DNA of 64,000 bases from JBGPQJ01 sp963709295. Its GTDB lineage: Bacteria; Chloroflexota; Anaerolineae; Anaerolineales; Villigracilaceae. A program made the position numbers and the translations under genes. The notes under the pieces were generated by a model. The model saw nothing but the letters and a program-made list of their open reading frames with translations, was not told the origin of the DNA and searched no databases. Of this stretch, positions 8,928-16,307 are shown piece by piece (positions within the stretch are counted from its first letter, which is position 1; each line of letters starts with the position of its first letter). The stretch is taken from NCBI GenBank assembly GCA_963709295.1, contig CAVPVW010000003.1, positions 682,001 to 746,000 on the forward strand, read 5' to 3'.

Positions 8928-9382
8928 CAGTTATTGTTACGAATCCCGTTGAAAGAACGAGGTTTTTGAAATTTCTTGTGGTCGGGATCATCGGCGCCAT
9001 CGTTGATTTTGGCGTGATGAACCTGCTCACGTCCCAGTTCGGGACCCCACTGGTGATCGCCGGCACAATATCCTTTATTTGTGCAGTAAGCAGCAACTTC
9101 ATCTGGAACCGGTATTGGACCTACCCGGATTCGCGTTCCCGCCCGATTTTTAAACAACTTGCCATGTTTTTTTTAGTGAACATCGTAGGGGTGGCGATTC
9201 GTATCCCGATATTACGCTTCTTTGAACCGATTTTTTATTCCTTTGTGTCGAAATTCCGCATACCTTCTCCGCTGACCGCAGATTTTTTAGCAAAGAACCT
9301 TACACTGGCAGTGGCCGTCATTGTAGTGCTTCTTTGGAACTTCTTCGTAAATCGATATTGGACGTATAATGATGTTAATTGA
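8924..9382 (+). CDS. GtrA family membrane protein
   Basis: A 152-residue protein with four hydrophobic segments, matching the GtrA family that takes part in flipping or transfer of lipid-linked sugars in polysaccharide synthesis. Landmarks are RFLKFLVVGIIGAIVDFGVM at the start, NFIWNRYWTY in the middle and FFVNRYWTYNDVN at the end. It overlaps the previous gene by 4 nt (ATGA), so translation is coupled; the UXS-like enzyme may supply the nucleotide sugar. Confidence 0.9.
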   Translation: MTVIVTNPVERTRFLKFLVVGIIGAIVDFGVMNLLTSQFGTPLVIAGTISFICAVSSNFIWNRYWTYPDSRSRPIFKQLAMFFLVNIVGVAIRIPILRFFEPIFYSFVSKFRIPSPLTADFLAKNLTLAVAVIVVLLWNFFVNRYWTYNDVN

Positions 9383-9415
9383 TTCTTTTCTCCTTCTATT
9401 TTTGCAGGTGGATTT

Positions 9416-9793
9416 ATGCAATCACAACAACCACAAATTATCCCAATTTACACAAGCAGAGGCGATGTTGGGGCGTATCTGACATTTCCCTACCTCTACA
9501 ATTTCCAGGGGGAGTGGATCGGCTGGGTGACCAAGGACCGACTTGTTTACTCGGTGCTGGGGAATTATGTCGGAATCCTGACCAATGACCCTCAAATCAT
9601 CCGCCGTGATAGCGATACGGAACGTCCGAAACTGAAGCCGCCTCCTCACCCCGGACGCCTGAAAGCGCCTCCCAGCGTTCCCCTCGCCCCAATGATGAGC
9701 GATATTTCCATGGGGTATACAGACGTGCTGCTCAAAGACACAGGCCGGCTGCATACCATTGACCACGGCGAGCTAATGGACGACATGGATTAG
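9416..9793 (+). CDS. Small protein, 4-fold beta-flower-like
   Basis: A 125-residue protein with no signal peptide. The first 60 residues have repeating short strands (IPIYTSRGDVGAYLTFPYL, GEWIGWVTKDRLVYSV, GNYVGILTNDPQIIR), as in proteins described as 4-fold beta-flower. Residues 62-90 are Pro-rich and probably disordered. AGGTGG precedes the ATG. No function is assigned to this group; it is not an evident enzyme. Confidence 0.6.
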   Translation: MQSQQPQIIPIYTSRGDVGAYLTFPYLYNFQGEWIGWVTKDRLVYSVLGNYVGILTNDPQIIRRDSDTERPKLKPPPHPGRLKAPPSVPLAPMMSDISMGYTDVLLKDTGRLHTIDHGELMDDMD

Positions 9794-9803
9794 GCTTTCC
9801 AAC

Positions 9804-10280
9804 ATGCAAAACAATCCAGCCGCAAAAACTCCTCAGGCGTCAAAGATCACTGTCGCCCAGCTTATGCAACCGGACCATGCCAATAATCTAGGCAATGTGC
9901 ATGGCGGCTGGATCATGAAACTCGTGGACGAAGCGGGAGCCCTCGCATGCATGAGGCATAGTCAGCGGCGCGTGGTCACGGTCTTTATCGACCAGATGGA
10001 ATTTCACCAGCCCATCCGCATCGGCGACCTGGTCACATTGACTGCGGAGGTCGCATATACTGGCCGCACCTCCATCGAAGCAGAAATTAAAGTGACTGCC
10101 GAAGACCCAACAACCGGAGAACAAGTCCACACGAATACAGCCTATGTCGTTTATGTGGCGCTGGATGATAACCATCAACCTACAAAGGTGCCCCCCATCC
10201 AGGCTTCGACTCCCGAGGAACAAGCAAAACTGGACGCCGGTATCAAACGCCAGGCAGAACGGCTCGCTCGAAGAAAATGA
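9804..10280 (+). CDS. Acyl-CoA thioesterase, hotdog fold (YciA/ACOT type)
   Basis: Predicted to hydrolyse acyl-CoA to free acid and CoA. The 158-residue single hotdog domain starts TVAQLMQPDHANNLGNVHGG and contains IMKLVDEAGALAC with the conserved Asp, then VTVFIDQMEFHQPIRIGDLV, the YciA/ACOT pattern. Its C-terminal 25 residues are charged. It starts 10 nt after the preceding stop. The exact acyl chain preference is not visible. Confidence 0.9.
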   Translation: MQNNPAAKTPQASKITVAQLMQPDHANNLGNVHGGWIMKLVDEAGALACMRHSQRRVVTVFIDQMEFHQPIRIGDLVTLTAEVAYTGRTSIEAEIKVTAEDPTTGEQVHTNTAYVVYVALDDNHQPTKVPPIQASTPEEQAKLDAGIKRQAERLARRK

Positions 10281-10287
10281 CATGCCA

Positions 10288-10314
10288 CAGCGGAACGGGA
10301 TATCCGTTCCGCTG
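10288..10314 (+). other. Perfect 11-bp hairpin before the AAA+ ATPase gene
   Basis: CAGCGGAACGG (10288-10298) pairs with CCGTTCCGCTG (10304-10314) around GATAT. There is no T-run after it, and a TATAAT begins 3 nt downstream. It could stop or shield the 3' end of the thioesterase mRNA, or be a protein-binding site over the promoter. Confidence 0.6.
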
Positions 10315-10317
10315 CTG

Positions 10318-10323
10318 TATAAT
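10318..10323 (+). promoter_or_regulatory. -10 element of the AAA+ ATPase gene, probable leaderless start
   Basis: TATAAT ends 7 nt before the ATG at 10331, with no Shine-Dalgarno sequence between them. Initiation 7 nt downstream of the -10 would put the first transcribed base on the start codon. No good -35 is seen; that position lies in the hairpin. Confidence 0.5.
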
Positions 10324-10330
10324 TGCTCTT

Positions 10331-11554
10331 ATGACAGACACTATGCCAACAGACCCCAATGAAGAGGAAACCGCAACCAAGGAACGCGTTGCTCATCCTT
10401 TCCGCACCTTACGCGAACTGATCGATTACGTCTCCGGAAAATCCCTGCCTCCCATTGAAATCGAGGAGGGCGGCAAGGCGGAATCGCTTCCCTTCCCATT
10501 TCTCGCCATTGTGGGGCAGCAGGAAATGAAGCTGGCACTCCTGCTTGGACTGATCAATCCCAACATCGGTGGTATTCTGCTGATCGGCCCACGAGGCACC
10601 GCCAAGACCACCGCTGTCCGCTCCTTGTTGGACTTGCTTCCGTCTGTCGAACGGAGTCTGTGTTACTACGGCTGCCTGCCGGAGGATGTGGAATCGGGCG
10701 GCTTGGATGCGGTTTGCCCTGACTGCGCGTCCAAATACGCCGAAGGTATTCGGCTCACGGCACCAGACCGGGTCCGCTTAATCGAGCTTCCACTCAATGC
10801 GCAAATCGAAGATGTCGTGGGCGGAATTGACGAGCGGGCAGCCGTCACCAACGAACGGCTGCGCGTCCGACGCGGAATTCTCGCGCAATCGGACAAGAAC
10901 CTGCTGTACATCGACGAAATTAATCTGCTCTCCGACGACATCGTGGATGCCATCCTGGACGCCGCCGCTGCCGGCACCTACACGGTCAGGCGCGGACCTG
11001 TGTCAGCCACTTACCGGGCGAGGTTTGTCCTCATCGGATCCATGAACCCTGAAGAGGGTCGTTTGCGGCCGCAAATCCTTGATCGGTTTGGGCTGCGAAT
11101 CATCGTTAAAGGGCTCGAAATTCCCGACGAACGGTTGGAAGCTTACCGGCGCGTTCAACTCTACCTGTCAAGTCCCCGCGCCATGATCGGCCAATATTCT
11201 GAGGAAATGATCGCCGCTGCTGAAGAGATAAAATCAGCCCGGTCCCTGCTTCCCAAAGTGACCATTTCAGACAAAGTTGCCCGCCCGGCAATCGCCATGG
11301 CTCAAAAAATGGGCATCGACAGTCTCCGGGCCGAAATCACCTGGTTTGAAGCCGCCCGTGCCTATTCCGCGGCAGATGGACGAAATCAAGTTTCAAACGA
11401 AGACCTGCAGGCGGTTGCCCCCATGTGCCTCAGGCTTCGACGATCAGCGTTCATGAGCGAATATTTTACAAACCAACAAAGCGAGGAGGTGGAGATGCGT
11501 AAATTGCTGATGCACCTCAATCCTCCCAAAAAAGCAAGCAAACGCAAGAAATAA
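10331..11554 (+). CDS. Magnesium-chelatase subunit I-like AAA+ ATPase
   Basis: A 407-residue MoxR/ChlI-type AAA+ ATPase. Walker A is IGPRGTAKT, Walker B LLYIDEINLL, and the sensor-1 segment is IGSMNPEEG, all as in BchI/ChlI. Between Walker A and B lie four cysteines (CYYGC and CPDC, about 14 residues apart), a plausible zinc site. BchI works with BchD and BchH to insert Mg into protoporphyrin, but no other chlorophyll gene is in the window, so it may instead serve a cobalt-chelatase or VWA-protein chaperone system. The start is the ATG after TATAAT; upstream in-frame codons overlap the thioesterase. Confidence 0.85.
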   Translation: MTDTMPTDPNEEETATKERVAHPFRTLRELIDYVSGKSLPPIEIEEGGKAESLPFPFLAIVGQQEMKLALLLGLINPNIGGILLIGPRGTAKTTAVRSLLDLLPSVERSLCYYGCLPEDVESGGLDAVCPDCASKYAEGIRLTAPDRVRLIELPLNAQIEDVVGGIDERAAVTNERLRVRRGILAQSDKNLLYIDEINLLSDDIVDAILDAAAAGTYTVRRGPVSATYRARFVLIGSMNPEEGRLRPQILDRFGLRIIVKGLEIPDERLEAYRRVQLYLSSPRAMIGQYSEEMIAAAEEIKSARSLLPKVTISDKVARPAIAMAQKMGIDSLRAEITWFEAARAYSAADGRNQVSNEDLQAVAPMCLRLRRSAFMSEYFTNQQSEEVEMRKLLMHLNPPKKASKRKK

Positions 11555-11592
11555 GCTCGAAAACAGACCTGCTTCACAAGAGCGATTCTCCC

Positions 11593-12579
11593 GTGCTATC
11601 TCATCGCGAACGTCTCCTTGCCTGTATAGCAAAAGACCCGGGGCTTGACCGGCCTCCAGTTGCGCTTTGGCGGCATTTTCCTGTTGACGACCAAAATCCC
11701 GAAACCCTGGCCGCCGCCACCCTCACCTACCAGGGACAATTTGACTTTGACCTCGTGAAAGTTACTCCTGCCTCATCCTTCTGCCTGAAAGATTGGGGCG
11801 TGGAAGATAAGTGGGAAGGCGACACCGAAGGAACTCGCCGCTACACGAAGCGCATCATCCGTGATCCATCGGATTGGGAAAAACTGCAATTCTTAAATCC
11901 CGACTCCCATCATCTTGCCAATCAATTGACATGTTTGAGATTAATCCGTTCGGAATTGGATTACCAGACGCCGCTACTGCAAACTGTTTTCAATCCCCTC
12001 GCCCAGGCAAAGAACCTCGCCGGGGGTGAAACATTGATCGTTCACTTGCGGAAATTTCCAGAAGCAGTGATGAAGGGCTTGGAGATCATCGCTAAATCAA
12101 CAAGACAATTCATCGCCGCTGCAGCAGAAACTGGTATCGACGGAATTTTCTACGCCATCCAACATGCACAATCCCAGTTGTTAACCGAAGAAGAGTTCTC
12201 GAAATTCAGTCTCCCACATGATGCACTCTTGCTGAATTCCTCCAAGGATTTACAATTCAACATGGTTCACTTGCATGGCAGCAATGTGATGTTCGATCAA
12301 GTGTCTAACCTGCCAATGAGTATCCTGAACTGGCATGACCGTGAAACAGCCTGGTCGTTGTCTGAAGGACAGAAACGGTTCCCCGGGGTTGTCTGCGGTG
12401 GACTCAAACGTGAAACCGTGGTCCTTGGCACCCAAGCCGATGTATTAGCGGAAATCGAGGATTCCAGGCAGCAAACCAGCGATACACGCTTTATTCTGGG
12501 TACCGGCTGTGTTGTTCCCATCACTGCCCCTTATGGCAACATTATGGCGGTCCGTCAGAGCGTGGAGAACCGCGGATGA
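11593..12579 (+). CDS. Uroporphyrinogen decarboxylase (URO-D) family protein
   Basis: A 328-residue URO-D fold protein with a GTG start. Family signs are RERLLACIAKDP at the N-terminus, the HLHGSN segment and FILGTGCVVPITAPYGN near the end. True HemE has RQAGR and related Arg/Asp substrate contacts near the N-terminus; here the corresponding region reads PPVALWRHFPVDD, so porphyrinogen decarboxylation is doubtful and a methyltransferase or other URO-D role is possible. Its position after a chelatase-like ATPase hints at tetrapyrrole chemistry. It overlaps rsmD by 4 nt. Confidence 0.8.
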   Translation: MLSHRERLLACIAKDPGLDRPPVALWRHFPVDDQNPETLAAATLTYQGQFDFDLVKVTPASSFCLKDWGVEDKWEGDTEGTRRYTKRIIRDPSDWEKLQFLNPDSHHLANQLTCLRLIRSELDYQTPLLQTVFNPLAQAKNLAGGETLIVHLRKFPEAVMKGLEIIAKSTRQFIAAAAETGIDGIFYAIQHAQSQLLTEEEFSKFSLPHDALLLNSSKDLQFNMVHLHGSNVMFDQVSNLPMSILNWHDRETAWSLSEGQKRFPGVVCGGLKRETVVLGTQADVLAEIEDSRQQTSDTRFILGTGCVVPITAPYGNIMAVRQSVENRG

Positions 12580-13142
12580 GTCTGCGGGTGATCGCCGGCA
12601 AAGCAAAAGGCCGAAAATTAAAATCTGTGCCTGGCGATACCACCCGCCCTGTCACCGACATGGTCAAGGAGGCGTTGTTCAATATCCTTGCCGGCGATGT
12701 GATTGACTCGCGCTGGTGGGATCTGTTTGGAGGAACCGGGGCAATAGGAATCGAAGCCTTGAGCCGAGGCGCAAGCCATGTCCGTTTTTCTGATTTGAAC
12801 CGCCTACCGGTTGATATCATCAAACAGAATCTGCTCATAACCGGTTTTTCAGACCAGGCAGAGGTCAGGAGAGAGGATTCATTAAAACAGATTGCATCCA
12901 TCCCGGATCGCACTTTCGATTACCTTTATATTGCGCCTCCGCAGTATAAAGAAATCTGGAGACAGGCAATCGAACTGGTGGATGGCAACCCCGCCTGGTT
13001 AACCGACGAAGCATGGGTTATTGTCCAGATTCACCCGAAAGAATTTCTGAATTTAAATCTTGATTGCCTGGAAAAAATTGACGAGCGCAGGTATGGAAGC
13101 ACGCTTTTGGTTTTCTACGAAAAAAAACACTCACAAAAATAG
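12576..13142 (+). CDS. rsmD: 16S rRNA (guanine-N2)-methyltransferase RsmD-like
   Basis: Predicted to methylate G966 of 16S rRNA using S-adenosylmethionine. The 188 residues show the RsmD start LRVIAGKAKGRKL, TRPVTDMVKEALFNIL, and SAM-binding DLFGGTGAIGIEALSRGA at 49-66. Motif IV, usually DPPY, reads APPQ (IAPPQY at 119-124). Loss of the motif Asp is unusual; activity should be checked. The ATG overlaps the URO-D stop (ATGA), so the genes are coupled. Confidence 0.85.
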   Translation: MSLRVIAGKAKGRKLKSVPGDTTRPVTDMVKEALFNILAGDVIDSRWWDLFGGTGAIGIEALSRGASHVRFSDLNRLPVDIIKQNLLITGFSDQAEVRREDSLKQIASIPDRTFDYLYIAPPQYKEIWRQAIELVDGNPAWLTDEAWVIVQIHPKEFLNLNLDCLEKIDERRYGSTLLVFYEKKHSQK

Positions 13143-13155
13143 GAGGTAATTAGCA

Positions 13156-13494
13156 ATGGCTCTCGACATTCTAAAGATAATTGCCAGTCTAGCAACTGCC
13201 GCAACAGGGTTACTCGCGTTGTTCATGCCCAAAGCTGTCCCGGGGTTTATAGGATTGTCTCCGGTGGGAGGGCGTGGAATTAGCGAAATCAGGTCGATAT
13301 TCGGCGGTTTGTTTATAGCGCTAGGGATTGCCCCTCTCCTTTTCAAGGGAGACACCTATGTTATGCTGGGCTGGGGATACCTTGCGATTGCAGTAGTAAG
13401 GATTTTCTCAATATTTTTTGATAAGGCGCCTGATAAATCCAACTGGATCAGCTTCGTGGTTGAAGTGGTTTTTGGCGTGATCTTAATTCTGTAA
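13156..13494 (+). CDS. Small membrane protein, DUF4345-like
   Basis: A 112-residue protein with four hydrophobic segments, including SLATAATGLLALFMP, an ISEIRSIFGGLFIALGIAPL segment and the C-terminal VVEVVFGVILIL. The GISEIRSIFGG part resembles DUF4345, whose function is unknown. AGGAGG is 9 nt before the ATG. It probably lies in the plasma membrane. Confidence 0.75.
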   Translation: MALDILKIIASLATAATGLLALFMPKAVPGFIGLSPVGGRGISEIRSIFGGLFIALGIAPLLFKGDTYVMLGWGYLAIAVVRIFSIFFDKAPDKSNWISFVVEVVFGVILIL

Positions 13495-13525
13495 CCATTG
13501 AATTGCTACGCGCATTGGAGGAAGC

Positions 13526-14014
13526 ATGGAATTGACGTCTGTAAAAATTGAAAAGCCCATCACGATAAATTTTATCCTTGGGCAGTCTCATTTTATAAAA
13601 ACCGTCGAAGATATCCACGAAGCGTTGGTATCGTCAGTGCCTGGAATAAAATTTGGTTTGGCATTCTGCGAGGCTTCAGGAAAATGTCTGGTACGCTGGT
13701 CCGGGACGGATGAAGACATGATCGAGCTGGCCAAAAAGAACGCCCTGGCGATCGGTGCCGGGCATTCATTCATCATTTTCCTGGGTGACGGTTTTTATCC
13801 AATCAATGTGCTTAATGCGATCAAGCAGGTCCCCGAGGTGTGTGGAATTTTCTGCGCCACGGCTAATCCGGTAGAGGTGATCATTGCGGACTCTTTGAAG
13901 GGACGGGGGATTTTGGGAGTAATTGACGGGGAATCACCGAAAGGCGTGGAGGACGAGGAGGGTATCGCCTGGCGGAAATCCTTCCTGCGTATGGTAGGAT
14001 ATAAAACAGGTTAA
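13526..14014 (+). CDS. Adenosine-specific kinase-like protein
   Basis: A 162-residue protein resembling the adenosine-specific kinase family (Pfam PF04008). Landmarks are FILGQSHFIKTVEDIHEAL, GIKFGLAFCEASGKCLVRWSG, the HSFIIFLGDGFYPINVLNA segment, and GVIDGESPKGVE. Family members are small and mostly archaeal or thermophile-derived; adenosine kinase activity has been proposed for the group, but I cannot confirm it here. GGAGGAA precedes the ATG. Confidence 0.85.
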   Translation: MELTSVKIEKPITINFILGQSHFIKTVEDIHEALVSSVPGIKFGLAFCEASGKCLVRWSGTDEDMIELAKKNALAIGAGHSFIIFLGDGFYPINVLNAIKQVPEVCGIFCATANPVEVIIADSLKGRGILGVIDGESPKGVEDEEGIAWRKSFLRMVGYKTG

Positions 14015-14032
14015 ATCCTGTTACCCGCAGAG

Positions 14033-14119
14033 AAAACTCCCCGTCCAAAGTGAACTGCACCTCCTAAGTTGGTGGTGTCCAACTTCTGGGGTGCAGATCA
14101 AAAGTGAAGGGGGAGTTTT
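14033..14119. terminator. Terminator-like outer stem carrying an inserted palindrome
   Basis: AAAACTCCCC (14033-14042) pairs with GGGGAGTTTT (14110-14119), with a T-run at the end. It lies between convergent genes. The intervening 67 bases contain a separate 50-bp palindrome, so the original terminator loop appears to have been enlarged by insertion. Confidence 0.7.
14051..14100. mobile_element. Miniature palindrome of two IS3-like terminal repeats
   Basis: The left arm at 14051-14072 begins TGAACTGCACCTCC; the reverse complement of the right arm at 14079-14100 begins TGATCTGCACCCCA. They match at 18 of 22 positions and are separated by 6 nt (TGGTGT). Arms starting with TG and reading TGCACCCCAnAAGTTGG resemble ends of IS3-family (IS150-type) elements. 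AAAG occurs directly on both sides (14047-14050 and 14101-14104), consistent with a 4-bp target duplication. No transposase is between them, so this is a relic or MITE-like form. Confidence 0.55.
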
Positions 14120-14120
14120 T

Positions 14121-14579
14121 CTACACAAATTTGACGATTAATTTTTGGTCGTCATCGTAAAAAGAACGACCTGAAAAAGGAGTATCACCTCTACTAATTT
14201 TATCAATCTGACCAAGTAAAACGGGCAAGTCTTCGACCATCGGAAAATCCGTCAATCTAGAATACGGAATCCATTCTGCCAACCCTTCTGAGGACGGATG
14301 AGGCTCACCCTTGTTGCATACTCCAGTAAACACGTATAAGCAAATTCCGATATCCTGCCCCGTATCCACAAGAAGAGTTCCGCAAAGCCAGATATCGGCA
14401 GTCAAACCGGTTTCTTCCAGCAATTCGCGTTTCGCCGCAGAAAGGGCATCCTCCCCCCGTTCTATGTGCCCTCCCAAACCGTTATACTTGTTCGCCCACA
14501 ATCGCTTGGTGGGAGCTCCTTTAAGTAACAGGTAGCTGTCACCCCGGCGGAGAAAAATCGCCGTGCGCGGAATAACCAT
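14121..14579 (-). CDS. Nudix hydrolase
   Basis: Hydrolyses a nucleoside diphosphate linked to another group, X unknown; an MutT-like cleaning role or Nudix repair is likely. The Nudix box GHIERGED through RELLEETG is complete (GX5EX7REX2EEXG). The start at 14579 gives 152 residues; an upstream in-frame TTG at 14660 would include the fba terminator hairpin, so it is not used. The gene follows fba on the same strand. Confidence 0.85.
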   Translation of the reverse strand: MVIPRTAIFLRRGDSYLLLKGAPTKRLWANKYNGLGGHIERGEDALSAAKRELLEETGLTADIWLCGTLLVDTGQDIGICLYVFTGVCNKGEPHPSSEGLAEWIPYSRLTDFPMVEDLPVLLGQIDKISRGDTPFSGRSFYDDDQKLIVKFV

Positions 14580-14625
14580 ATAACGGTCACGTGTAACGCC
14601 TTGTTCGGATGCTGGCATAACCAAA

Positions 14626-14654
14626 AGAAACAGGGATGGGTACACCGCCATCCC
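14626..14654 (-). terminator. Terminator after fba
   Basis: On the minus strand CAGGGATGG pairs with CCATCCCTG around a short loop, followed by TTTCTTTT. It lies just after the fba stop codon and before the Nudix gene. Confidence 0.8.
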
Positions 14655-14666
14655 TGTCAATTCAAT

Positions 14667-15614
14667 CTAGGAAACCAGTTTGCGTAATTCTTCAAGATGG
14701 CCGGCGCTGCCCAACTTTTCATTCTTGTGGGCAATGAATTTGGCATATTCCGCCATGAACACCTTGCCGACAGGCCGTAAGTCGAAGTTCTCAGGGTGTT
14801 CGAGGAAATACTCCCGGTGAACGCGGGTCCAGACCAGGCGTCCGTCCGTATCGATATTAACTTTAGTCACGCCCAATTGAGCCGCGCGGCGAAATTGGTT
14901 TTCATCCACGCCCTTGGCACCTTTGAGGCTCCCACCCGCCTTATTGATCCGCTCCACTTCCTCCTGAGGAACGGATGATGAACCATGCATAACCAGCGGG
15001 AATTTGGGTAAGCGCTGCTGGATTTGTTCAAGGACATCCATGCGAAGTGCCTGATCCCCAGAGAATTTGAACGCCCCGTGACTGGTGCCGATAGCGACGG
15101 CCAGAGAATCGCAGCCTGAACGCTCGACAAACTCCTTAGCCTGAGCTGGATTAGTCAGCTTGGCATTGGCCTCATCCACCGCGACATGCTCCTCGACGCC
15201 ACCCAGCATCCCCAATTCGGCTTCGACAACAATTCCGCGGGCATGGGCCGCATCGACAATCTTGCGGGTGATTTCAATATTCTTGTCAAAAGGTTCGTGG
15301 CTGGCATCGATCATGACAGAGCTGTAAAACCCGCTGTTGATGCAGTCGTAACAAGCTTCCTCATCCCCATGATCCAGATGCACAGCAAAGATTGCCTCGG
15401 GGAAAACTTCGTCCGCGGCTTTGATCAGGGATTCCAGCATATTCTTATGAGTATACGATCTGGCACCCTTACTGATTTGTATAATGAAAGGAGCTTTACT
15501 GTCGACATTCCCCTTGAACAAACCCATCGTCTGTTCCAGGTTATTAATATTATATGCACCGATTGCATACTTACCGTAAGCATTTTCGAACAACTTCTTG
15601 GTGGTGACGATCAT
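14667..15614 (-). CDS. fba: Class II fructose-bisphosphate aldolase
   Basis: Cleaves fructose 1,6-bisphosphate to dihydroxyacetone phosphate and glyceraldehyde 3-phosphate using zinc. The 315 residues include VHLDHGDEEAC with the catalytic Asp and zinc His, SVMIDASHEPFDKNIEIT, EAELGMLGGVEEH, LVMHGSSSVPQEEVERINKAG with zinc His, and VNIDTDGRLVWT. AGGAGA precedes the ATG. It stands alone behind its own terminator; the sugar-phosphate operon lies elsewhere (29.8-35.1 kb). Confidence 0.97.
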   Translation of the reverse strand: MIVTTKKLFENAYGKYAIGAYNINNLEQTMGLFKGNVDSKAPFIIQISKGARSYTHKNMLESLIKAADEVFPEAIFAVHLDHGDEEACYDCINSGFYSSVMIDASHEPFDKNIEITRKIVDAAHARGIVVEAELGMLGGVEEHVAVDEANAKLTNPAQAKEFVERSGCDSLAVAIGTSHGAFKFSGDQALRMDVLEQIQQRLPKFPLVMHGSSSVPQEEVERINKAGGSLKGAKGVDENQFRRAAQLGVTKVNIDTDGRLVWTRVHREYFLEHPENFDLRPVGKVFMAEYAKFIAHKNEKLGSAGHLEELRKLVS

Positions 15615-15697
15615 GTTATTCTCCTATTTAAAATGATTTGTCCTTACAACCTTAATACGCAGAATGCGTACAATTATTTGAACAGCATTCAACCCGC

Positions 15698-15727
15698 TTG
15701 ATTATAACCATAAACTCAGGCTATAAT
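15698..15727 (+). promoter_or_regulatory. Promoter of the molybdenum hydroxylase operon
   Basis: TTGATT (15698-15703), an 18-nt spacer, then TATAAT (15722-15727). The predicted start is about 45 nt before the first gene of the operon (15777), whose AGGAGGA sits just upstream of its ATG. Confidence 0.75.
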
Positions 15728-15776
15728 GAGGGCGAGTGCCTGTCTATTCTCTCTCGAATGTTCTACAGGAGGAACA

Positions 15777-16304
15777 ATGAGCGATTATATTGGAAAAGTC
15801 ACTGGCGCGCAGGATATCTTCAAAAAACTTGCGAGTTACGTGCCGGGGTTCAATGGCTACGTGGAACGCCAAAACCGTCGCGCAGCTGACAAACTACTCA
15901 GGGAAACGGTTGCAAGGCGCTTCGATGAGCTTTATAAAAGAGGCTCCTTTCTTCAGACGGAACTGATCAAACTCGGGAAACTGGAATTCGTGGACGACAT
16001 GGAATCTGCCGTCATCAAGATTCAGACAGTGATGGACAAGATCCAGACAGCCACCTACGGGTACTCAGGTTTCTTCGATGCAGTCAAGATCAACGAGAAG
16101 GAATTGGAAGCGATCTACAACTATGACATGGCGTTCTTCGACCTTGGCATTCAAATTGCCAGCGCGCTCGATAATGTCGAGGCCAGTCTGAACGACGATG
16201 CCGGCCTGCCGGCTGCGATTCGCAACCTGGGCACACTTGCACGCCAGGCAGTCGAAACGTTTGAACGCCGGTACGAAGTCATTAACGGAACGGTCAGCCA
16301 ATAA
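15777..16304 (+). CDS. Helical protein of unknown function, first gene of hydroxylase operon
   Basis: A 175-residue protein predicted almost wholly helical, without signal peptide or membrane helix. I do not recognise the family. Features are a charged N-terminal part (YVERQNRRAADKLLRETVARRFDELYK) that I break here as YVERQNRRAADKLLRE and TVARRFDELYK, and a central segment (DDMESAVIKIQTVMDKIQTA) suggestive of coiled coil. Strong AGGAGG is 6 nt before the ATG. Its stop is 3 nt before the FAD/Fe-S gene, so it may be a chaperone, scaffold or subunit of that enzyme. Confidence 0.8.
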   Translation: MSDYIGKVTGAQDIFKKLASYVPGFNGYVERQNRRAADKLLRETVARRFDELYKRGSFLQTELIKLGKLEFVDDMESAVIKIQTVMDKIQTATYGYSGFFDAVKINEKELEAIYNYDMAFFDLGIQIASALDNVEASLNDDAGLPAAIRNLGTLARQAVETFERRYEVINGTVSQ

Positions 16305-16307
16305 ACA

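Noticed and set aside
10288..10314. Hairpin as a standard Rho-independent terminator
   Set aside because: The stem is strong but lacks a following T-run; it is listed only as a hairpin.
14580..14660. Longer N-terminus for the Nudix protein
   Set aside because: The extra codons cover the fba terminator hairpin and no ribosome-binding site precedes the TTG.
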